Source of the DNA: JALSNL01 sp036479585
GTDB taxonomy: Bacteria; Bacteroidota; Ignavibacteria; Ignavibacteriales; Melioribacteraceae
DNA: 64,000 bases
Direction: 5' to 3'
Assembly: GCA_965224785.1 (NCBI GenBank)
Contig: OZ245062.1
Coordinates: 3,658,001-3,722,000, forward strand
Shown here: positions 1-8,744 of the stretch, one piece after another
Layout: each line of letters opens with the position of its first letter
Numbering within the stretch: the stretch's first letter is position 1
The notes under the pieces: model-generated
Told to the model about the DNA's origin: nothing
Databases searched by the model: none
The model's input: only the letters and a program-made list of their open reading frames with translations
Program-made: the position numbers and the translations under genes

Positions 1-72
1 TATAATTCGTGGAATTCATCTCCACCGGAAAATCAAGAAAACTATGGTATTACTTTAATGAAAAATAATTAA
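1..72 (+). CDS. C-terminal end of a protein starting before the window
   Basis: The first 23 codons are open in frame 1 and end with TAA. They encode a polar tail rich in Ser, Pro, Asn and Glu. No family can be assigned from so short a piece, and it could be chance open frame. Confidence 0.3.
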   Translation, partial: YNSWNSSPPENQENYGITLMKNN

Positions 73-151
73 TAAAGTTTCATACAAGTAGTATTGGTTA
101 ACTATTTCAGATTTCTTTGTTGGAATAAGATAAATTATTTTTCATTTTTAT

Positions 152-502
152 TTAGCTTTTTCTTTTCTTTATAATTCGTTCAACCTCTTTAACAAAACTA
201 TGAGATACTGTAATTGGTTTTCTATTTACATCTATAGATTTTCGATATAAAAGAAAAGCACAAACCCACCCAGCTAAAAATATAGCGATATAGATAAAGA
301 TACTCTTATAGTCGATATTCTTTTTACTAATAATTTTAACAGAGTACTTTCCACCATGAGTGTTGAAAAATAAGGAATCTAAATTAATTTTATTATTACT
401 AAATAGAGAAATAGATTTTGATTCTAATGGATCAAATAATTCGAAATATAATTTTATTTTATTTTCTTCTACTATAGAAAAATCCCTTAATAAACAACCT
501 CT
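152..502 (-). pseudogene. Start-less remnant of a small membrane protein
   Basis: About 116 codons are open on the minus strand, bounded upstream by an in-frame TAG at 503-505. The frame contains no ATG, GTG or TTG codon at all. The translation nevertheless looks like real protein: a polar, beta-like N-terminal part, one hydrophobic membrane segment near the middle (IFIYIAIFLAGWVCAFLLY), then a basic C-terminal tail ending in KKRKS. It lies directly downstream of the lipoprotein gene at 559-1548 on the same strand. It is probably the 3' part of a gene whose 5' part was lost or frame-shifted; an unusual start codon is less likely. Function unknown. Confidence 0.45.
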
Positions 503-558
503 CTAGATTTCTATTCACATTTTAACAATCTATATTTGACAACATAGTGTTCAACATT

Positions 559-1548
559 TTATTCCGAACTACCAGCTTGTAAAATTTTCTTTGTCAGATT
601 ATTTTGTATAAATGCAACAACAAATAAGTTATCTGTTTTCCACAATGGATTAAGTAATTTATTTTCAAAAAATTTGTACTTCCCTTTTTGGTTAATTCCT
701 TCCAAAGACCTTCCGTTGTTACTTGGTAAAATTGCCCTAACTACATTTGAAAATTTTCTCTCCCCGTTTGTACCTGGAGATTTTTGCAATTCAATATTTT
801 TTTCTATTAAAAGAATTCTTAATACTAAACTTTTGAAGTTTAAGTTATCTGCATCAAACACATCTACAAAAACAGCAATGTTAAATCCATTTTGACTAAG
901 GACGCTATCTTGTACACTTATCTCAAAACTTGTGAATTCTTTTTTACTTTTTTCAATTGTAGTAAATAGAATGCTTATGTCGTTTACCAAATCACTTTTT
1001 GCTCCATAAATAATAATAGTAGGACTTTCAAACACACCATAGTAATTTGCTCGTAGATTAATATCAGTTTTTGCTTCATTGTAAAAAGGATCGTTTGAAC
1101 TTGGGAATTGTGTGTGATAATTAATAAAAAATAATGAATTGCTAAATTGATTTTGCAATTTGTTAATTGTAATACTTGCTTCAATACATTTACCACAATT
1201 AACATTCGTAAAATTTTCTAACAGTACATTTTTCTTTAGTTTGTTTTTAATTAGGATTAGCTCTAAGGTTTGTAATTTTTTATCGTCAAAAATTATTTCT
1301 TGCTCTGCTGAAAAGAATCCAACATTTCTAATCTTAATTATATGTCCCGTAGCAAGTGCTGATATTGTATCTGGCGTAAGTTTATTCATTGAAATATTAT
1401 CTAAAAATATTTCAGCTCCAATAACATTTGAAGTAATAAAAACTTTTCCAAATCTTTCTCCCTTTATATTTTCAGTCGGAGTATCATTACACGCAATTGT
1501 AAAAATCATTAATACTAGTAATAAAATTTTAAGTGTAAATATGTTCAT
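559..1548 (-). CDS. Lipoprotein with PEGA domain and Omp28/thioredoxin-like domain
   Basis: This is a 329-residue exported protein. The hydrophobic N-terminus ends in a lipobox (FTIAC, lipidated Cys at residue 20). Residues about 33-100 match the PEGA pattern of a surface beta domain (GKVFITSNVIGAEIFLD, later a Gly-His-x-Ile-x-Ile segment). From about residue 108 there is a thioredoxin-like region beginning LLENFTNVNCGKC, with a CxxC pair at Cys118 and Cys121, as in Omp28-related outer-membrane proteins of Bacteroidota. It probably sits in the outer membrane or periplasm; a disulfide role is inferred only from the CxxC. It is divergent from the aldehyde dehydrogenase gene across a 172-bp gap. 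The domain calls are good; the cellular role is unknown. Confidence 0.75.
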   Translation of the reverse strand: MNIFTLKILLLVLMIFTIACNDTPTENIKGERFGKVFITSNVIGAEIFLDNISMNKLTPDTISALATGHIIKIRNVGFFSAEQEIIFDDKKLQTLELILIKNKLKKNVLLENFTNVNCGKCIEASITINKLQNQFSNSLFFINYHTQFPSSNDPFYNEAKTDINLRANYYGVFESPTIIIYGAKSDLVNDISILFTTIEKSKKEFTSFEISVQDSVLSQNGFNIAVFVDVFDADNLNFKSLVLRILLIEKNIELQKSPGTNGERKFSNVVRAILPSNNGRSLEGINQKGKYKFFENKLLNPLWKTDNLFVVAFIQNNLTKKILQAGSSE

Positions 1549-1720
1549 TGAATTTAGATAATTGTTATTTACAAAAAATAGTATTCAAGGATAGTTTTCA
1601 ATATATAAAACTATATTATTTATTTAAGATAATTATTAATTTGAAACATCCTAGTCAAATTTGTTTGCTAAACAAGTATGCTGTAATTATATTTAGTTTA
1701 TAAAATGAGATGAGAAAAGA

Positions 1721-3313
1721 ATGAACTTAAATAATAACATAAACTCCACCCAAGAAGTTAACGACTTGGTTGCAAAAGCTAAATCCGCTCAACTTGAATA
1801 CAAACATTTTAGCCAAGCACAAGTAGATAAAATTGTTAAAGCAATGGCTGATGCGGGCTACGAAGCTAGTGAGCGACTAGCAAAATTAGCACATCAAGAA
1901 ACCGGATTTGGTATTTGGCAAGATAAAGTTATTAAAAATCAATTCGGTTCTCGAACAGTTTATGAATCAATTAAAGACCTTAAAACAGTTGGAGTAATTG
2001 ATGTAACGGAAGGTGGGAAAATAATTAATATTGCAGAACCTATGGGAGTAGTTGCCGGATTAGTTCCATCAACCAACCCAACTTCTACAGCAATGTTCAA
2101 AGCAATAATTTCACTCAAAACTAGAAATGCAATAGTTATAAGTCCACACCCTAAAGCAGCACAATGCACCAAGGATGCTTTAGAAGTTGTAAGCAGAGCA
2201 GCAGAAAATGCAGGAGCTCCTAAAGGATTAATGCAATGTATGTCCGCTCCAACATTAGAAAGTACATCTGCATTGATGAAACATAAAGACATTGCGGTAA
2301 TACTTGCAACCGGAAGCACACCAATGGTGAAAGCAGCTTATAGTGCAGGCACTCCAGCTTATGGTGTTGGGTCAGGCAATGTTCCAGCTTTTGTTGAGCG
2401 AAGTGCAAATTACGAAAAAGCTGTATTAGATATACTTGGAGGAACAACTTTTGACAATGGAACACTTTGTTCATCTGAACAATCTATGATTGTTGATAGA
2501 CCTCTTGTTGAAAAAGTTAAAAAATTTGCTAAAGCAAATGGTGGTTACTTTCTTTGTGAAAACGAAAAAACAAAATTAGAAAAAGCAGTATTAAAAGATG
2601 GAAGAATAAATCCAGAAATTGTTGGTAAGTCCGCAATATACATTGCAAAATATGCTGGTTTTAAAGTTCCGGAAGAAACAAAAGTTCTTCTTGCAGAGTG
2701 TACAAGTGTTGGAAAAATAGAACCTCTTTCAGTTGAAAAACTTTCTCCTATTTTAGCTTTTTACCAAGTTGATGGTTGGCTGGAAGGTTGCCATAGATGT
2801 ATAGAGCTTTTAAACTTTGGCGGAGTAGGTCATACAATGTCTATACACAGTAGTGATCCAGAAATAATTATGAAGTTTGCAATGGAGAAGCCGGCATTTA
2901 GAATTATAGCAAATTCTCCTTCCTCACTTGGGGCTGTTGGTTATACTACGGCACTTGCTCCATCACTTACTCTTGGAGTTGGAACTTGGGGAGGTTCAAT
3001 AATTTCTGAGAATGTAACTGCTAAACATTTGCTAAATATTAAAACTCTTGCTTTTGAAGTTACTCCTATAAACAAAGGAGCTTCCGTAAATAGTTTGGGT
3101 AATACTCAAGTTGGTTCATCCTTTAGTGGGGAAGGCAGTTTCATCAAGATAATTGAAGATAGACTTAGAGCAAGAGCAGGCAATCCGGTTATAAAAACTT
3201 CTTACAACAATGGAACATTTTCTTCTCGGTCAAAGGGAAATAACAATAAAATTTTTGGAGGTGGAATTAGTGAATCTGAAATTCAGAAAATAATTAAAGA
3301 TTTCAGTTCTTAA
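1721..3313 (+). CDS. CoA-acylating aldehyde dehydrogenase with putative encapsulation tail
   Basis: This is an aldehyde dehydrogenase superfamily enzyme of the acylating type (AdhE N-domain/EutE/PduP/SauS group), converting an aldehyde, CoA and NAD+ to acyl-CoA. Features seen are the cofactor region with NIAEPMGVVAGLVPSTNP near 103-120 and the catalytic Cys at residue 250 in NGTLCSSEQ. At 530 residues it is longer than the roughly 450-490 of the core enzyme. The extra C-terminus is a Ser/Asn/Gly-rich linker (about 495-514) followed by a short amphipathic helix, ISESEIQKIIKDF. That arrangement resembles the encapsulation peptides of microcompartment cargo enzymes, but no shell gene lies in this window. 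The gene stands alone, convergent with uvrA. The substrate cannot be told from sequence; acetaldehyde or propionaldehyde are possible. Confidence 0.85.
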   Translation: MNLNNNINSTQEVNDLVAKAKSAQLEYKHFSQAQVDKIVKAMADAGYEASERLAKLAHQETGFGIWQDKVIKNQFGSRTVYESIKDLKTVGVIDVTEGGKIINIAEPMGVVAGLVPSTNPTSTAMFKAIISLKTRNAIVISPHPKAAQCTKDALEVVSRAAENAGAPKGLMQCMSAPTLESTSALMKHKDIAVILATGSTPMVKAAYSAGTPAYGVGSGNVPAFVERSANYEKAVLDILGGTTFDNGTLCSSEQSMIVDRPLVEKVKKFAKANGGYFLCENEKTKLEKAVLKDGRINPEIVGKSAIYIAKYAGFKVPEETKVLLAECTSVGKIEPLSVEKLSPILAFYQVDGWLEGCHRCIELLNFGGVGHTMSIHSSDPEIIMKFAMEKPAFRIIANSPSSLGAVGYTTALAPSLTLGVGTWGGSIISENVTAKHLLNIKTLAFEVTPINKGASVNSLGNTQVGSSFSGEGSFIKIIEDRLRARAGNPVIKTSYNNGTFSSRSKGNNNKIFGGGISESEIQKIIKDFSS

Positions 3314-3349
3314 AAAATCAAAAAAAACACCATACGTTTTTTTCTTTGT

Positions 3350-3382
3350 CTGGATTCTCGATAAAAACATTCGGGAATGACA
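3350..3382. repeat. Short inverted-repeat element, single unit
   Basis: A hairpin-forming unit lies between the convergent aldehyde dehydrogenase and uvrA ends. It reads CTGGATTCTCGATAAA, then ACATTCGGGAATGACA, and belongs to the GTCATTCCC/GGGAATGAC repeat family seen at six other places in the window. Confidence 0.7.
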
Positions 3383-3405
3383 TGATGAAAAGAGTACATT
3401 ACATT

Positions 3406-6180
3406 TTATAATTGAACCAAATATTCTTTTAAATATCTTCCAGTAATAGATATTTCATTTTTTACAATATCTTCTGGTGTTCCTACTGCTACTACTTCTC
3501 CGCCTTTATCTCCAGCATCTGGACCTAAATCAATTACATAATCTGCACATTTTATTACATCTAAATTATGTTCAATTATTATAACAGAATTATTTTTTTC
3601 AACAAGAGCATCAAAACATTTTAGAAGTTTGTTGATGTCGTCAAAATGCAAACCGGTTGTAGGTTCATCAAAAATAAAAAGTGTGTGTTTGTTCTTTCTT
3701 TGAGAAATTAAATGTCTTGCAAGTTTTATACGTTGAGCTTCTCCTCCAGACAAAGTATTTGAGGGTTGCCCCAAATGAATGTAACCAAGCCCTACATCAT
3801 CTAAGACTATTAAGTAGTTAAGTATTCTGGTATTGCTTTTAAAAAATGTAATCGCTTCTTCAACTGTAAAGTTTAGTACATCAACAATGTTCTTTCCTCT
3901 ATAAGTTACTTCACGTAATTCTTTTTTAAATCTTGTTCCGTTACAGTCTTCACATTCTAAATATAAATCGGCAAGAAATTGCATTTCAATTTTTACATAA
4001 CCTTCACCAGAACAAGTTTCACATCTTCCGCCATCAACATTAAATGAAAAGTGTCCGGGTTTGTAACCTCTAACTCTTGCTTGCGGAGTTGACGAAAAAA
4101 TATCTCTAATAATTTCATATCCTTTTACATAGCTTATAGGATTAGACCGAGGTGATTTCCCAATTGGAGATTGATCAACAATTTCAATTTCTTCTATCGA
4201 AATAATTCCTTCTATTGATGTATATTCTCCAATTTCTTTTGGGAACTTACCTAACATTTTTGCAATTCCGCTATACAAAATTTTATGTACAAGGGTGGAT
4301 TTCCCAGAACCACTTACACCTGTAACAGCTACAAATCTTTTAAGTGGAATTTCTATGTCAATATTTTTTAGGTTGTGTTGTCTTGCTCCTTTAATTTTTA
4401 TAAACCCATCATTCTCAATTCTTCTTTTTTCAGGTAAAGGAATTTTTTCTTTGCCTGACAAATACAATCCGGTTAATGAATTTGGATTATTTATAATTTC
4501 CTCATAATTCCCAGAGGCTGTAATTTCTCCACCATGAATTCCAGCTTTTGGTCCAACATCAAAAATTAGATCTGCAGCTTTCATCATATCGCTATCATGT
4601 TCAACAACCAAAACGGTATTGCCCATATCACGCAAAGATTTTAGAATTGCTATTAGCTTATCATTATCTCTTGGATGTAAACCAATGCTTGGTTCATCAA
4701 GCACATACAAAGTTCCTATTAACGCAGAGCCAAGTGAAGTTGCAAGATTTATTCTTTGAGTTTCTCCACCGGAAAGTGTACTGCTCAATCGGTTCATTGT
4801 TAAGTATCCTAAGCCAACATTGTTTAGGAATTTTAGTCTCTTACTAATTTCTTTAAGAATACTATCTGCAATCTGCAACTCATATTCTGTTAAATTAAGA
4901 TTGGAAACCAAAGTGAATAATTGTTCAATTGGAATTTCAATTAAGTCTTTAATTGACTTAAAATTAATTTTAACTTGCAAAGCTTCCTTTCTTACACGCG
5001 AACCTTTACAATCCGAGCAAGTAGTATAGCCCCTATATTTACTAAGCAATACACGTATATGTAGTTTGTATATTTTTCTTTCTAACTTTTTGAAAAACTT
5101 GTGAACTCCAATAAACTTTTCAAACCCATTAAGAACTTTATTAACAACTTCCTCATCTAAATCTTTAAACGGAACATCTATAGGAATATTGTAATCTTTT
5201 GAAAGACGAACCATGTCTCTTAAATGTTTACTAAATTTTGGAGTTCTCCAAGGGGCAATTGCACCTTCAAGCAAAGTAAGATTTTTATTTGGAATAACTT
5301 TTTCTAAATCTATTCCAATAGTTTTTCCAAACCCTTGACAAACGGGACAAGCACCAAAAGGATTGTTGAAAGAAAAAAATCTTGCATCGGGTTCTTCGTA
5401 TCTAATACCACAACACTCAAACATATTATTAAACTGAGTTGGCTTATTAGTCTCAGAATCAATAATAACAAGCTTTCCTTCGCCTTCTTTAAAAGTTACC
5501 TCCAAAGAATCGGCAAGAGCTTCTCGCATCTTTCCTTTTTTAATTTTGAATCTATCTATTATTACAAATAGATTTTTTTTACTTCTAGGAATTTTTTCAA
5601 GTGTGTTAATATCTAATATTTTATTTTTAATAAATATTCTGTGGAAGCCTTTTTTCTTTTGCAATGCAATTTCTTCTGCTACATTTCTATCGGAGTGTTC
5701 GTGAATAGGAAAACCCAAATAGTATTTGGCTACATCTTCTTTTTCATTAAGCCATTTGGATATTGAACTAACCGTATCTTTTTTTACAACTTCGCCACAT
5801 TCAAAACAATATGTAATTCCAATTCTTGCAAACAACAATCTTAAATAATCATAGATTTCTGTTGAAGTTCCAACTGTTGAACGAGGATTACGAACTCCTT
5901 TTTTTTGTTCAATTGCAACTGCAGGAGAAATACCATAAATAAAATCAACATCCGGCTTATTTATTCTTTCCAAAAATTGACGAGCGTAGGATGATAAACT
6001 TTCTACAAATCGTCTTTGTCCCTCTGCATAAATTGTATCGAACACTAACGAAGATTTACCACTTCCACTAACTCCAGTAAAAACTATAAGTTTATTTTTG
6101 GGTACTTCAAGACTCACATTTTTTAGGTTGTGTTCTCTTGCACCTTTTATTGTAATTACTTTATTATTTGTTTTGCTCAC
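3406..6180 (-). CDS. uvrA: UvrABC excinuclease subunit A
   Basis: This is the damage-sensing ATPase of nucleotide excision repair, 924 residues, near the usual length. It has two ABC modules: Walker A GVSGSGKSS at 36-44 and a second GVSGSGKST near 645, with both LSGGE signatures. The C-terminal zinc module is intact (CETC near 750 and CEDC further on). The first zinc module is atypical: the usual CxxC is FECC (residues 254-257), while its partner pair CPVC (278-281) is kept. The wording around it resembles the UvrA subtype of Bacteroidota, which lacks this first cysteine pair. The gene is monocistronic here; uvrB lies 14 kb away on the other strand. Confidence 0.95.
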   Translation of the reverse strand: MSKTNNKVITIKGAREHNLKNVSLEVPKNKLIVFTGVSGSGKSSLVFDTIYAEGQRRFVESLSSYARQFLERINKPDVDFIYGISPAVAIEQKKGVRNPRSTVGTSTEIYDYLRLLFARIGITYCFECGEVVKKDTVSSISKWLNEKEDVAKYYLGFPIHEHSDRNVAEEIALQKKKGFHRIFIKNKILDINTLEKIPRSKKNLFVIIDRFKIKKGKMREALADSLEVTFKEGEGKLVIIDSETNKPTQFNNMFECCGIRYEEPDARFFSFNNPFGACPVCQGFGKTIGIDLEKVIPNKNLTLLEGAIAPWRTPKFSKHLRDMVRLSKDYNIPIDVPFKDLDEEVVNKVLNGFEKFIGVHKFFKKLERKIYKLHIRVLLSKYRGYTTCSDCKGSRVRKEALQVKINFKSIKDLIEIPIEQLFTLVSNLNLTEYELQIADSILKEISKRLKFLNNVGLGYLTMNRLSSTLSGGETQRINLATSLGSALIGTLYVLDEPSIGLHPRDNDKLIAILKSLRDMGNTVLVVEHDSDMMKAADLIFDVGPKAGIHGGEITASGNYEEIINNPNSLTGLYLSGKEKIPLPEKRRIENDGFIKIKGARQHNLKNIDIEIPLKRFVAVTGVSGSGKSTLVHKILYSGIAKMLGKFPKEIGEYTSIEGIISIEEIEIVDQSPIGKSPRSNPISYVKGYEIIRDIFSSTPQARVRGYKPGHFSFNVDGGRCETCSGEGYVKIEMQFLADLYLECEDCNGTRFKKELREVTYRGKNIVDVLNFTVEEAITFFKSNTRILNYLIVLDDVGLGYIHLGQPSNTLSGGEAQRIKLARHLISQRKNKHTLFIFDEPTTGLHFDDINKLLKCFDALVEKNNSVIIIEHNLDVIKCADYVIDLGPDAGDKGGEVVAVGTPEDIVKNEISITGRYLKEYLVQL

Positions 6181-6535
6181 GTTGAAGAGTTGCTCTAAGA
6201 TTTTTGAAAAAATGTAAGTTAGTAAGATAGCTATTTATACTAAGATATGGATGATGATAAAGTAAAAAATATAAACCAATTGTGGCTCAGTCAATTATTG
6301 GCTGTCTAATTAAAACTTAGCCGATATTTATAAACTTTTTTATTTGAGATTTTAGAACTTTACAAGTTTTTGCTTCTCCAATCAAATTAATTACAAAAGC
6401 CCAACCCACAATTAAAAGTAGATTAGGCTTCTATTTTTTCTTAATCTATTTAACAATTCTACAAGTTAACTTTAATAGCAAAGTAGCTCTTCCGGTTTCC
6501 CGTCTCCCTTTCTCCGCTCTCCCTTATTATTTTTT
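6181..6535. other. Intergenic region, upstream of uvrA
   Basis: This 355-bp AT-rich gap lies upstream of uvrA and downstream of the FISUMP gene, both on the minus strand. I see no convincing gene, tRNA or hairpin. It should hold the uvrA promoter. A short pyrimidine-rich stretch (about 6490-6525) precedes the end of the FISUMP gene. Confidence 0.5.
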
Positions 6536-7543
6536 TTAATCCTTGAGGCAGCGAACACTAAAACCATAACGCTTATTGAGATTGTATAAGTAAACAGTGT
6601 CATTATTGCTGCTAAGGCTCAGATAGTTAGCGTGACCGCCATTCTCTGTAGAACTCCAAAAATAAGTGGTGATACTTTTACTGATGAAGCTACCATTAAC
6701 GTTGTTACGGGTACCCGCAAGCAACGCTGAGAAGCCACTACTGTTATTACCAGTGCCTTGTCCTACTGCTTTAAGAGCATTGCTACTATTACTTACTGCG
6801 GTTTTTAGGGTTTGGTATTCTGCTTGTGTGGGTATGTGCCAACCACTTGGACAAATACCTTGTACGTTACCAGTTAATGCTGGGTTAGTGTTACCACTAT
6901 TATTTACTCCGTTTTCATATTGTACTGCTTCTGCCCATTGGTATAAACCGCCATAAGTATCACAATTCGTCGGGTTAGTGGTCGGAGTATTGTTATTATA
7001 GCAATATTTTTCTATTGTACCATTATCTGTTTGCTCGCCATTACTATTAGTTCCACCAGTTGTACTATTTATCATTGTGCCTACATTTAGGTTTTCTTTT
7101 AACCAACATTGAGTTCCTATTTGTACTGTGTTGTAAACTTTGCCAGCGTATGTTATAGTTGGCTCTGCACAAGGTCCTCCGTCAACGACTAAGTCATTCG
7201 CAATTATTTTTATCTTAAATATGTCTGTGTTGTTTCCACTGTATTGCCAAGTTATGGTTTTGCTGGTTCCAGTTGTTATTCCGGCTCCAATGTCTCCGGT
7301 GGTTGCACCATAGTTATAACCATAGGTTGTTCCACCATCGTTGGAGACTTCCATTTGTATGGTAAATGTTTGGTTAACATCATCTGCATCTGCTACATCA
7401 TAAGTAACTGTTACAGTTGTACCACTTATGTTAAATGCTACGTTGCTTACTACTGGGTTGGTGTTGGTGGCAAAGGTTAATGTATATGCCAAAAGTAAAA
7501 TGGCTAATGTTTGTAGGTAGATATTTATGCTTTTTGGTTTCAT
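6536..7543 (-). CDS. Secreted FISUMP-domain protein
   Basis: This is a 335-residue exported protein. The start is placed at 7543 because a signal peptide follows directly (MKPKSINIYLQTLAILLLAY) and AAGGA lies just upstream; an in-frame ATG at 7606 adds 21 unlikely residues. After the signal peptide comes a beta-sandwich segment (about 25-115). Then follows a FISUMP domain (Fibrobacter succinogenes major paralogous domain) marked by YAGKVYNTVQIGTQCWLKENL, GICPSGWHIPTQAEY, FWSSTE and the closing GFSVRCLKD. Such domains occur on surface proteins of Bacteroidota, Fibrobacterota and relatives; their ligand is unknown. It lies downstream of a T9SS cargo gene, separated by a repeat element. Confidence 0.85.
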   Translation of the reverse strand: MKPKSINIYLQTLAILLLAYTLTFATNTNPVVSNVAFNISGTTVTVTYDVADADDVNQTFTIQMEVSNDGGTTYGYNYGATTGDIGAGITTGTSKTITWQYSGNNTDIFKIKIIANDLVVDGGPCAEPTITYAGKVYNTVQIGTQCWLKENLNVGTMINSTTGGTNSNGEQTDNGTIEKYCYNNNTPTTNPTNCDTYGGLYQWAEAVQYENGVNNSGNTNPALTGNVQGICPSGWHIPTQAEYQTLKTAVSNSSNALKAVGQGTGNNSSGFSALLAGTRNNVNGSFISKSITTYFWSSTENGGHANYLSLSSNNDTVYLYNLNKRYGFSVRCLKD

Positions 7544-7581
7544 CTTTTTATCCTTGTCTAATTTTAATAAGTAAGTCTTTA

Positions 7582-7700
7582 TCATTCCGATTTGCATACT
7601 TTGCAAGACCGGAATCTCTTGCTATTGTTGGAGATTCCCCCGCAAAACAGAACGGGGCAAGCTGGTATCCCGCATAAGAAACTGCGAGAACTAGAATGAC
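7582..7700. repeat. Composite inverted-repeat element
   Basis: A 119-bp palindrome-rich element opens with TCATTCCGA and closes with TAGAATGAC. Internally it has CCGGAATCTC facing GAGATTCCCC and a CCCCGCAAAACAGAACGGGG hairpin. It belongs to the GTCATTCC/GGAATGAC family and lies between two minus-strand genes for exported proteins. Confidence 0.65.
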
Positions 7701-7726
7701 AAGCATTAAGTTGTTAGCTAAATTTT

Positions 7727-8407
7727 TTATTTTAGTAATATCATTTTTTTCATATCAATAAAATTTTCCGCTTCTAGTTTATAAAAGTAAACGCCATTAC
7801 TTAATTGGCTTGCATTAAAGTTTACTTTATGTTTTCCGGCTTGTTTGTTCTCGTTTACAAGTGTTGCTATTTCATTTCCAAGTAAGTCAAAAACTGTTAT
7901 AGAAACATTTGATGTTGTTGGAATTGAATAAGAAATTACTGTCGTTGGGTTAAATGGGTTTGGATAGTTTTGGCCTAAGCTAAATTCTATTGGTAACTTC
8001 TCAAACTCTACTTCTAGTATTTGGCTATAGATAAATGTTCCATCTATATCTATTTGCTTTAAGCGATAACTATATTTACCAGTACTTTTAGGGCTGTCTT
8101 TGTACTCATAATATTTTATAGAATTACTATTACCACTTCCTTCCATAAATGAAATGCTTTCCCAAATTTGGTTTTTGTCTTGATTCTTGATACTTGATAC
8201 TTGATTCTGTCTTTCTATTTCAAAACCGTAGTTGTTAACTTCTGTTGCTGTTGCCCAGCTTAATTCTATATTATTTCCAACTGTGCTAACTGTAAAGGTG
8301 GTTAGCTCTACCGGAAGTGGTGCATCTGGGGAATAGCCTACCCCTATTCCGGCTTGTATATTTATTGCTAATATTAACAATATTAAAAACGTTAGTTTCT
8401 GTTTCAT
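7727..8407 (-). CDS. Small secreted protein with T9SS type-A sorting domain
   Basis: The protein has 226 residues from the ATG at 8407, chosen because AAGGA lies just upstream and a signal peptide follows (MKQKLTFLILLILAINIQAG); an ATG at 8443 would put 12 extra residues before it. After a PLPVELTTFT segment, common in T9SS cargo of this group, there is a fibronectin-III-like region (about 30-130). The C-terminal sorting domain contains LGQNYPNPFNPTTVISYSIP, then LVNENKQAGKHKVNF and NGVYFYKLEAENF. It should be exported by Sec and then moved to the surface by T9SS. No enzymatic domain is visible, so it may be a structural or adhesive protein. Confidence 0.85.
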   Translation of the reverse strand: MKQKLTFLILLILAINIQAGIGVGYSPDAPLPVELTTFTVSTVGNNIELSWATATEVNNYGFEIERQNQVSSIKNQDKNQIWESISFMEGSGNSNSIKYYEYKDSPKSTGKYSYRLKQIDIDGTFIYSQILEVEFEKLPIEFSLGQNYPNPFNPTTVISYSIPTTSNVSITVFDLLGNEIATLVNENKQAGKHKVNFNASQLSNGVYFYKLEAENFIDMKKMILLK

Positions 8408-8558
8408 ATTTATTCCTTGTTGTTTAATAAAATATTTTTGCAAATTATTTACAAATGTTATGTATGTGCTTGATGACTAGCTTAACAAGTATAAAATAAT
8501 ACTTATTGTCCATTTAGTCAATTTGTTTTACGAATAATTTTGATAAATCATTCAATTT

Positions 8559-8574
8559 TGTGATCTACATCACA
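8559..8574. promoter_or_regulatory. CRP/FNR-family-like operator
   Basis: TGTGATCTACATCACA is a perfect inverted repeat (TGTGAT-N4-ATCACA) matching the CRP-family consensus TGTGA-N6-TCACA. It lies about 150 bp upstream of the T9SS cargo start. A CRP/FNR-type regulator is inferred from the motif alone. Confidence 0.6.
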
Positions 8575-8647
8575 TATTTGATGTGTTTTTTGACTAAAGC
8601 AAATATTATGTCTTATTTGAAGATAAAACATTTTTGCATGAATTGAT

Positions 8648-8665
8648 ATACCTAATATTAGGTAT
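8648..8665. promoter_or_regulatory. Perfect 18-bp palindrome, putative operator
   Basis: ATACCTAATATTAGGTAT is identical to its reverse complement. Its size suits a dimeric regulator; the family is not known. It lies between the CRP-like site and the tandem AAGATG sites. Confidence 0.5.
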
Positions 8666-8710
8666 TTTTAGTCTTGACTAGTTTGGGTGTGATTTGTGTA
8701 GTTTTTAAAA

Positions 8711-8744
8711 AAGATGTCATCTTAAAAAGCAAAGATGCCATCTT
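8711..8744. promoter_or_regulatory. Tandem AAGATG-N-CATCTT operator pair
   Basis: Two 13-bp palindromes, AAGATGTCATCTT (8711-8723) and AAGATGCCATCTT (8732-8744), have centres 21 bp apart, or two helical turns. They differ only at the central base. The layout suggests cooperative binding of a dimeric regulator. The AAGATG half-site recalls NsrR boxes, but the spacing differs, so the regulator is unknown. Confidence 0.5.

Noticed and set aside
1160..1561. Overlapping plus-strand open frame over the PEGA lipoprotein gene, and similar antisense frames elsewhere
   Set aside because: These follow the codon pattern of the real gene on the other strand and encode no recognisable protein features.
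7544..7606. Longer FISUMP protein from ATG 7606
   Set aside because: The added residues would precede the signal peptide, and the AAGGA motif belongs to the ATG at 7543.
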